Positions 7,479 to 9,927 of a stretch of DNA of 9,927 nucleotides are shown in pieces. The stretch is from a bacterium (GTDB taxonomy: Bacteria; Bacillota; Clostridia; Christensenellales; CAG-138). The notes beneath the pieces are model-generated. The model saw nothing but the letters and a program-made list of their open reading frames with translations, did no database searches and had not been told where the DNA came from. The stretch spans positions 1 through 9,927 of the forward strand of contig JAQXRK010000088.1 in the NCBI GenBank assembly GCA_029218485.1. The letters run 5' to 3'. The translations under genes and the position numbers were made by a program. Each line of letters begins with the position of its first letter. Position 1 is the first letter of the stretch.

Positions 7479-7640
7479 TCGTTCGCAAAAAGAAGCACGC
7501 CCCGGACGATCGCTTTCGTTCGGTTTTCTCATTCCCGCAAAAACAGCCGGCGCATTCCGCAGCGCCCCCGCGCTTTGGTTTCGACTCTCCACAAAAGCGC
7601 CCGCGCCAAAAAACGGCTGGTATCCGGCCCGCATTGGGTT

Positions 7641-7646
7641 TATACT
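7641..7646 (+). promoter_or_regulatory. Possible -10 box for mutT
   Basis: TATACT stands 62 bases upstream of the TTG start of the Nudix gene. No convincing -35 is found at 16-19 bases. It is the only reasonable -10 in the ~270-base gap between the divergent ZIP and Nudix genes. Confidence 0.35.
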
Positions 7647-7707
7647 GATGAAAATGAGCGGTTGTCCGGCCAAAGCCGGGCGGCCCGGAGTGGGGAGGAA
7701 ATGCGGT

Positions 7708-8115
7708 TTGACCGAGGTTGTAGCGGCGCTCATCTGGCGGGACGGGCGGTTTTTGATCTGTCAAAGGCCTGCGCACAAGGCGCGCGGGCTGCTGTGGGAG
7801 TTTGTGGGCGGCAAGGTGGAGCCGGGCGAGACGAAGGAGCAGGCGCTCGCGCGGGAGTGCATGGAGGAACTGGGGATCGATCTGGCGGTCGGCGAGCCGT
7901 TCATGGAGGTCGTGCACGCCTATCCCGACCTGACCGTGCACCTGACGCTGTTCCACGCCGCCATCGCGTCCGGCGAGCCGCAGCTGCTCGAGCACAACGA
8001 TATGCGGTTTATCTCCGTCGAAGAGATCCCGCAGTACGATTTTTGCCCCGCGGATACGGAGATCCTCGCGCGGCTCACGCGCGAATACGGCTGTACCGGA
8101 TTGCCGACAGCGTGA
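7708..8115 (+). CDS. mutT: Nudix hydrolase, MutT (8-oxo-dGTP diphosphatase) type
   Basis: A 135-residue Nudix hydrolase. The complete Nudix box Gx5Ex7REUxEExGU runs from G35 to I57 (GKVEPGE, then RECMEELGI). The flanks CQRPAHKARGLLWEFVGG (18-35) and LLEHNDMRFISVEEIPQYDF (93-112) are those of small MutT-like enzymes that cleanse 8-oxo-dGTP from the nucleotide pool. The frame is open back to 7456, but the region before TEVVAALIW is not Nudix-like. The start is taken as TTG at 7708, nine bases after GGAGG (7694-7698); an in-frame ATG at 7648 lacks a ribosome site. The last residues, GCTGLPTA, arise from a 68-bp tandem repeat that overlaps the 3' end. Skipping two repeat units would instead end the protein at REYGAR. 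Substrate is inferred from family resemblance; other Nudix substrates cannot be excluded. Confidence 0.88.
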   Translation: MTEVVAALIWRDGRFLICQRPAHKARGLLWEFVGGKVEPGETKEQALARECMEELGIDLAVGEPFMEVVHAYPDLTVHLTLFHAAIASGEPQLLEHNDMRFISVEEIPQYDFCPADTEILARLTREYGCTGLPTA

Positions 8116-8227
8116 GCTTCGTGCCGGAGATCCTCGCGCGGCTCATGCGGGAATACGGCTGTACCGGATTGCCGACAACATGAGCTTCGTACCGGAGATT
8201 CCCGCGCGGCTCACGCGGGAATACGGC
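8058..8227 (+). repeat. 68-bp tandem repeat, 2.5 copies, over the mutT 3' end
   Basis: Copies begin at 8058, 8126 and 8194, each with GGAGAT followed by a CGCGCGGCTCA core. The third copy is partial and ends about 8227. Each unit holds a 33-base segment coding EI(L/P)ARL(T/M)REYG and a ~35-base linker (CTGTACCGGATTGCCGACA and onward). Copies differ at several positions (for example ACGCGC/ATGCGG/ACGCGG), so the array is not brand new. The period is not a multiple of three, so successive copies read the same peptide in three different frames. Confidence 0.93.
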
Positions 8228-8236
8228 GCGCGCTGA
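8180..8236 (+). pseudogene. Displaced former mutT 3' end (third repeat copy)
   Basis: In the third repeat copy the reading phase that matches the mutT tail gives MSFVPEIPARLTREYGAR and a stop at 8234-8236. Removing exactly two 68-base units would join the mutT frame to this end and give a 130-residue protein ending REYGAR. It is therefore read here as the original C-terminus, cut off from its gene by repeat expansion. It is too short to be an independent gene, although it begins with ATGA, an overlapping stop/start. Confidence 0.5.
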
Positions 8237-8281
8237 GCCGCCGGACGCGCCCGGTCCGATCCGGCTGCGGAAAAATACTGG

Positions 8282-8338
8282 CCTGCCGGTCTGTTTGTGC
8301 TATGCCATGCCATAAACAGACCGGTGGGTCTATTTTTT
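8282..8338 (+). terminator. Long inverted repeat with T-run: mutT terminator and/or regulator site
   Basis: CCGGTCTGTTT (8286-8296) pairs perfectly with AAACAGACCGG (8314-8324) across a 17-base loop. The stem extends by two wobble and two C-G pairs to 8282/8328 and is followed by TCTATTTTTT (8329-8338). Shape and T-run fit an intrinsic terminator for mutT. Its position 12-22 bases before the TetR gene also fits an operator region, and both roles can coexist. Confidence 0.7.
8318..8331 (+). promoter_or_regulatory. Candidate TetR-family operator (AGACC-N4-GGTCT)
   Basis: AGACC (8318-8322), GGTG, GGTCT (8327-8331), in the context ACAGACCGGTGGGTCTATTT. The AGACC/GGTCT palindrome recalls operators described for several TetR-family repressors (for example the LmrA/YxaF and NemR boxes). 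A third half-site, GGTCTGTTT, lies at 8288-8296. The site is 18 bases upstream of the tetR ATG, where autorepression would be expected. Confidence 0.5.
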
Positions 8339-8349
8339 AAGAGGCGATC

Positions 8350-8778
8350 ATGAAGCGAGAAGAGAAGAACGCGGCGAGCCGGCAGAAGATTCTGGACAGC
8401 GCGCGAAAAGAATTTGCCGAGAAGGGGTATGCGCAGGGCTCCGTCAACACCATCTGCGGCGACGGCGAGCTGTCCAAGGGCATCCTCTATCACTATTTTA
8501 AGGACCGGGATGCGCTGTACCTCGCCTGCATGGAGCAGTGCTTTCAAACGCTCACCGCCTATCTGAGCGAACACGGAACCTGCGCCGGGGGCGGGGTTGA
8601 GCGGCGGCTGGACGTCTACTTTTCGGCGAGCCTGCGTTTTTTCCGGGCGCATCGCGCTACGGCCTGTTTCTGTCGCTCATCCATCAGGGACTGTTCTATG
8701 TGCCGTTCATCCTCGCGCTGCCGCCCCTGCTCGGCGTCACCGGCATCTATCTTTCGCAGCCCGCGGCGGATGTGCTGA
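8350..8778 (+). CDS. TetR/AcrR-family regulator, 3' part lost by deletion
   Basis: A 142-codon frame whose first ~100 residues are a clear TetR N-terminus: a helix beginning ASRQKILDSARKEFAEKGY (9-27), then the helix-turn-helix VNTICGDGELSKGILYHYF (32-50) and KDRDALY. The start of the ligand-binding domain (YFSASLRFFRAHR, 90-102) is also recognisable. From about residue 103 (near base 8655) the frame becomes a Cys/Ser/Arg-rich string with no TetR character, because the DNA there belongs to another gene read in a different phase. TetR proteins are usually near 190 residues, so the ligand and dimer domain is missing and the product is probably non-functional or an isolated DNA-binding head. AAGAGG at 8339-8344 supports the ATG at 8350. 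A self-operator candidate lies just upstream. Confidence 0.8.
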   Translation: MKREEKNAASRQKILDSARKEFAEKGYAQGSVNTICGDGELSKGILYHYFKDRDALYLACMEQCFQTLTAYLSEHGTCAGGGVERRLDVYFSASLRFFRAHRATACFCRSSIRDCSMCRSSSRCRPCSASPASIFRSPRRMC

Positions 8779-8873
8779 CCGTTCTGGTCTGCCTGTTCTC
8801 CGTCCGGCCGATGAAGCGGCTCGCCAGCCGCAACATGGGAGCGGACCCGGCCGGCAGCGGCGCCGAGGCATAG
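8655..8873 (+). pseudogene. C-terminal remnant of a MATE-family efflux transporter
   Basis: In a phase different from that of the TetR frame, bases 8655-8870 read RYGLFLSLIHQGLFYVPF, continue with LALPPLLGVTGIYLSQPAAD and LTVLVCLFSVRPMKRLA, and stop at 8871-8873 (TAG). This is the ending expected of a MATE (multidrug and toxin extrusion) pump: the SRQGLF/IP-type helix, the loop with G(V/L)xGIYL(A/S)QPxAD, a final hydrophobic helix and a short basic tail. Only about 72 of some 450 residues remain and no start is present. MATE pumps often sit next to TetR/MarR regulators, so the simplest history is a single deletion of roughly 1.4 kb (estimated from usual protein lengths) that removed the end of tetR and most of the pump. 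The junction is within about 8640-8660. Confidence 0.75.
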
Positions 8874-8913
8874 GCCGTCGTTTTCGGGCCGCCCCCAGCC
8901 CTCGGTCCCGGTG

Positions 8914-8951
8914 CGATGCGGGGATCACACCATCCTCCCCGCGCCGCATCG
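8914..8951 (+). repeat. GC-rich inverted repeat after the MATE remnant
   Basis: CGATGCGG (8914-8921) pairs with CCGCATCG (8944-8951), and GGGA/TCCC can pair inside with a small bulge. No T-run follows, so it is not a standard intrinsic terminator. It may be the old 3' end structure of the MATE gene. The rest of 8874-9110 holds no gene that could be supported. Confidence 0.5.
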
Positions 8952-9117
8952 ATAGCGACCGGCAATCCGGTGGTTGTGTGAACAGCAGCAAATCCCCCCG
9001 TTTTCCACCCCCTTTCTTTCGATGATTGTCGGTATTTTCTAATGAAACGACGCATTTTTGTTCATATCGCTGTTTATTACAGGAATTGTTAGAAAATGCT
9101 TGAATATATAGAGAGAA

Positions 9118-9123
9118 TATAAT
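9118..9123 (+). promoter_or_regulatory. -10 box of the small membrane protein gene
   Basis: A perfect TATAAT in a markedly AT-rich stretch, 49 bases upstream of the ATG at 9172. No good -35 lies 16-18 bases upstream; TTGTTA at 9086-9091 is too far. TATATA at 9105-9110 is a second, weaker -10 candidate. Confidence 0.5.
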
Positions 9124-9156
9124 GTGTGAAAATTTAGCAACTTTCATACATTTTTT
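9124..9156 (+). terminator. Hairpin plus T-run between the -10 box and the ribosome site
   Basis: GTGTGAAA (9124-9131) pairs with TTTCATAC (9142-9149, one G-T wobble) around a ten-base loop, followed by A and six T (9151-9156). It has terminator shape but a weak, AT-rich stem. It would stop read-through from upstream rather than transcripts from TATAAT at 9118, which start inside the left arm. Confidence 0.35.
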
Positions 9157-9171
9157 AGGAGGAAACAAATC

Positions 9172-9651
9172 ATGCGTGTAATTCTTGACACAGACAAAAT
9201 GAAAAACGGCGTGAAGAAAGCTTGCCTTTGTATGAAAAACTACGCGAAAAAAGCTTACCTTTGCCCGATTTTTATTGGCATTGTTCTCATACTTGCCGGT
9301 CTCATCATCCAGATTCCGGGCGGTGTCCTGACTACCTACAAAAGCCTTGATGGAGACTCAACCAATCTCTATGTTTTCGATAACAAGTATTCCTCTATTG
9401 ACGAATATGTTGGAGGTGATGCTTACAACTATATCATCGGCGCCTCTCTTGTTGCAGGCAAAACTGCGGGTGCAATAGCTGCAAAAGCAATCAGTATGGT
9501 CGGCGGCGCAATGTGCATCTGCCTGGGCATAACACTTATGATGCTGCAGAAGAATCGTCCTAACGAAGTTACTGCCCTCAATAGTGCAGAGACTTCCGAT
9601 TCCGCCGAAACTTCCTCTGATAATGAAAGCGGGCAACAGCAAACCGAATAA
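9172..9651 (+). CDS. Small membrane protein of unknown function, two predicted helices
   Basis: A 159-residue protein with no function I can name. The N-terminus (1-29) is basic and carries Lys/Cys-rich stretches. A first hydrophobic helix spans about 31-50 (CPIFIGIVLILAGLIIQIPG) and a second about 99-125 (AGAIAAKAISMVGGAMCICL and onward). Between them is a polar, Tyr/Asp-rich segment with DNKYSSIDEYVGGDAYNYII (70-89), of a style seen in uncharacterised membrane proteins of gut Bacillota. The tail (130-159) is acidic and Ser/Thr-rich, with a small internal duplication (SAETSDSAETSSD). The ATG has an AGGAGG box at 9157-9162, nine bases upstream, so translation should be strong. Base composition is clearly more AT-rich than the rest of the window, suggesting acquisition or recombination. 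Expressed alone as far as the window shows. Confidence 0.8.
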   Translation: MRVILDTDKMKNGVKKACLCMKNYAKKAYLCPIFIGIVLILAGLIIQIPGGVLTTYKSLDGDSTNLYVFDNKYSSIDEYVGGDAYNYIIGASLVAGKTAGAIAAKAISMVGGAMCICLGITLMMLQKNRPNEVTALNSAETSDSAETSSDNESGQQQTE

Positions 9652-9696
9652 CATTGTTGGGGCGGGGCGCGTTTAACGCCGCAGGAGATTGCAGAA

Positions 9697-9927
9697 ATGC
9701 ATCGTCTTTATGCGAAACTCGGAAACACAGCGGCTGTTGGTCGCAAAAGCCGCTGTGTTCACGATTTGGCGGCCGCTATCGATGCGGCACATACCCCCGA
9801 GCCGCTGCCCAAGCGCGACCGCTCAGCCGTTCATGAGGTGACATATCGTCCCTCAGAGCTGCCGTCAGGGCGGAGCATCCAACCTCTTTTTCCAGCTCCT
9901 GCGGTTCCAATGGCCGCTTTCCCCTCC
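9697..9927 (+). CDS. Possible partial ORF of unknown function, open to the window end
   Basis: From the ATG at 9697 a frame of 77 codons runs off the window without a stop, preceded by GCAGGAG at 9681-9687 nine bases upstream. The same frame is open back to the stop codon of the small membrane protein gene, reading LTPQEIAEMHRLYAKLGNTA across the proposed start. That resembles the first helices of a helix-turn-helix or recombinase-type domain, but what follows (GRKSRCVHDLAAAIDAAHTP, then a proline-rich stretch) does not clearly continue it. It could be a start, a decayed remnant, or chance. A 12-bp inverted repeat lies inside it. Confidence 0.35.
   Translation, partial: MHRLYAKLGNTAAVGRKSRCVHDLAAAIDAAHTPEPLPKRDRSAVHEVTYRPSELPSGRSIQPLFPAPAVPMAAFPS
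9724..9759 (+). repeat. 12-bp perfect inverted repeat
   Basis: AACACAGCGGCT (9724-9735) and AGCCGCTGTGTT (9748-9759), separated by 12 bases. No T-run follows on either strand, so it is not a typical intrinsic terminator. It may be a protein-binding or recombination site, or a stem in the transcript after the small membrane protein gene. Confidence 0.75.

Noticed and set aside
7456..7707. Extended N-terminus of the Nudix protein (84 extra residues from an ATG at 7456)
   Set aside because: The sequence is not Nudix-like, overlaps the divergent ZIP promoter and has no ribosome box, whereas TTG at 7708 has GGAGG at the right distance and starts the conserved fold.
6939..8183. Plus-strand frame of 414 codons spanning the ZIP gene and mutT
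   Set aside because: It runs antisense to ZIP and out of frame through mutT; the ATG at 7701 in this frame has a good ribosome box, but the product lacks the Nudix motif.
8058..8227. CRISPR array interpretation of the repeats
   Set aside because: The 68-base units are contiguous, with the linker repeated as well as the core, so there are no unique spacers. It is a plain tandem duplication.
8737..9168. Minus-strand open frames across the GC-rich part of the gap after the MATE remnant
   Set aside because: Basic, low-complexity translations with no motif, crossing the AT-rich promoter region of the next gene.
9654..9836. Plus-strand frame of 60 codons with an ATG at 9654
   Set aside because: No ribosome box in front, Cys/Arg-rich composition and no motif; the alternative frame from 9697 has a better ribosome site.

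Overview
The window is GC-rich and bacterial, dense with short intergenic gaps and genes on both strands. Shine-Dalgarno boxes are strong (AAGGAGGT, AGGAGG, GGAGG) and several promoters have an extended -10 box (TGGTATAAT-like). Together with the protein types this suggests a high-GC Bacillota/Clostridia-like anaerobe, possibly a gut commensal. That placement is inference from style, not a taxonomic match. The last ~900 bases are clearly more AT-rich than the rest.

Layout. (1) 32-3289, minus strand: two class I aminoacyl-tRNA synthetases, glnS followed by gltX, with a near-consensus promoter ahead of glnS. (2) 3319-3395: a divergent promoter region serving glnS leftward and a beta-hydroxyacid dehydrogenase rightward. 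(3) 3446-4312: the dehydrogenase (3-hydroxyisobutyrate dehydrogenase/GarR family). (4) 4449-6420: a two-gene operon with overlapping genes, encoding a PLP-dependent alpha-oxoamine synthase that looks most like bacterial serine palmitoyltransferase and a classical SDR reductase, closed by a strong intrinsic terminator at 6458-6495. (5) 6626-7435, minus strand: a ZIP-family metal transporter with its own extended -10 promoter. (6) 7708-8115: a MutT-type Nudix hydrolase with a TTG start, whose 3' end is drawn into a 2.5-copy, 68-bp tandem repeat. (7) 8282-8873: a large inverted repeat with AGACC/GGTCT half-sites in front of a TetR regulator. The regulator's 5' part is intact, but its 3' part is replaced by the out-of-frame tail of a MATE efflux pump, a deletion scar. 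(8) 8874-9171: about 300 bases without a gene, holding a GC-rich hairpin, the GC-to-AT transition, and a TATAAT promoter with a hairpin directly after it. (9) 9172-9651: a small two-helix membrane protein of unknown function. (10) 9697-9927: a possible partial ORF running off the window end, crossed by a 12-bp perfect inverted repeat.

How the genes work together. The clearest functional unit is the oxoamine synthase plus SDR pair. A synthase condensing an amino acid with an acyl thioester gives a beta-keto amine, and the SDR would reduce the ketone, which is the logic of the first two steps of sphingoid-base synthesis. This pairing is the best candidate for an under-described pathway here. 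The most telling evolutionary signals are the TetR/MATE deletion chimera and the frame-changing tandem repeat at the end of mutT, which lie within about 600 bases of each other.
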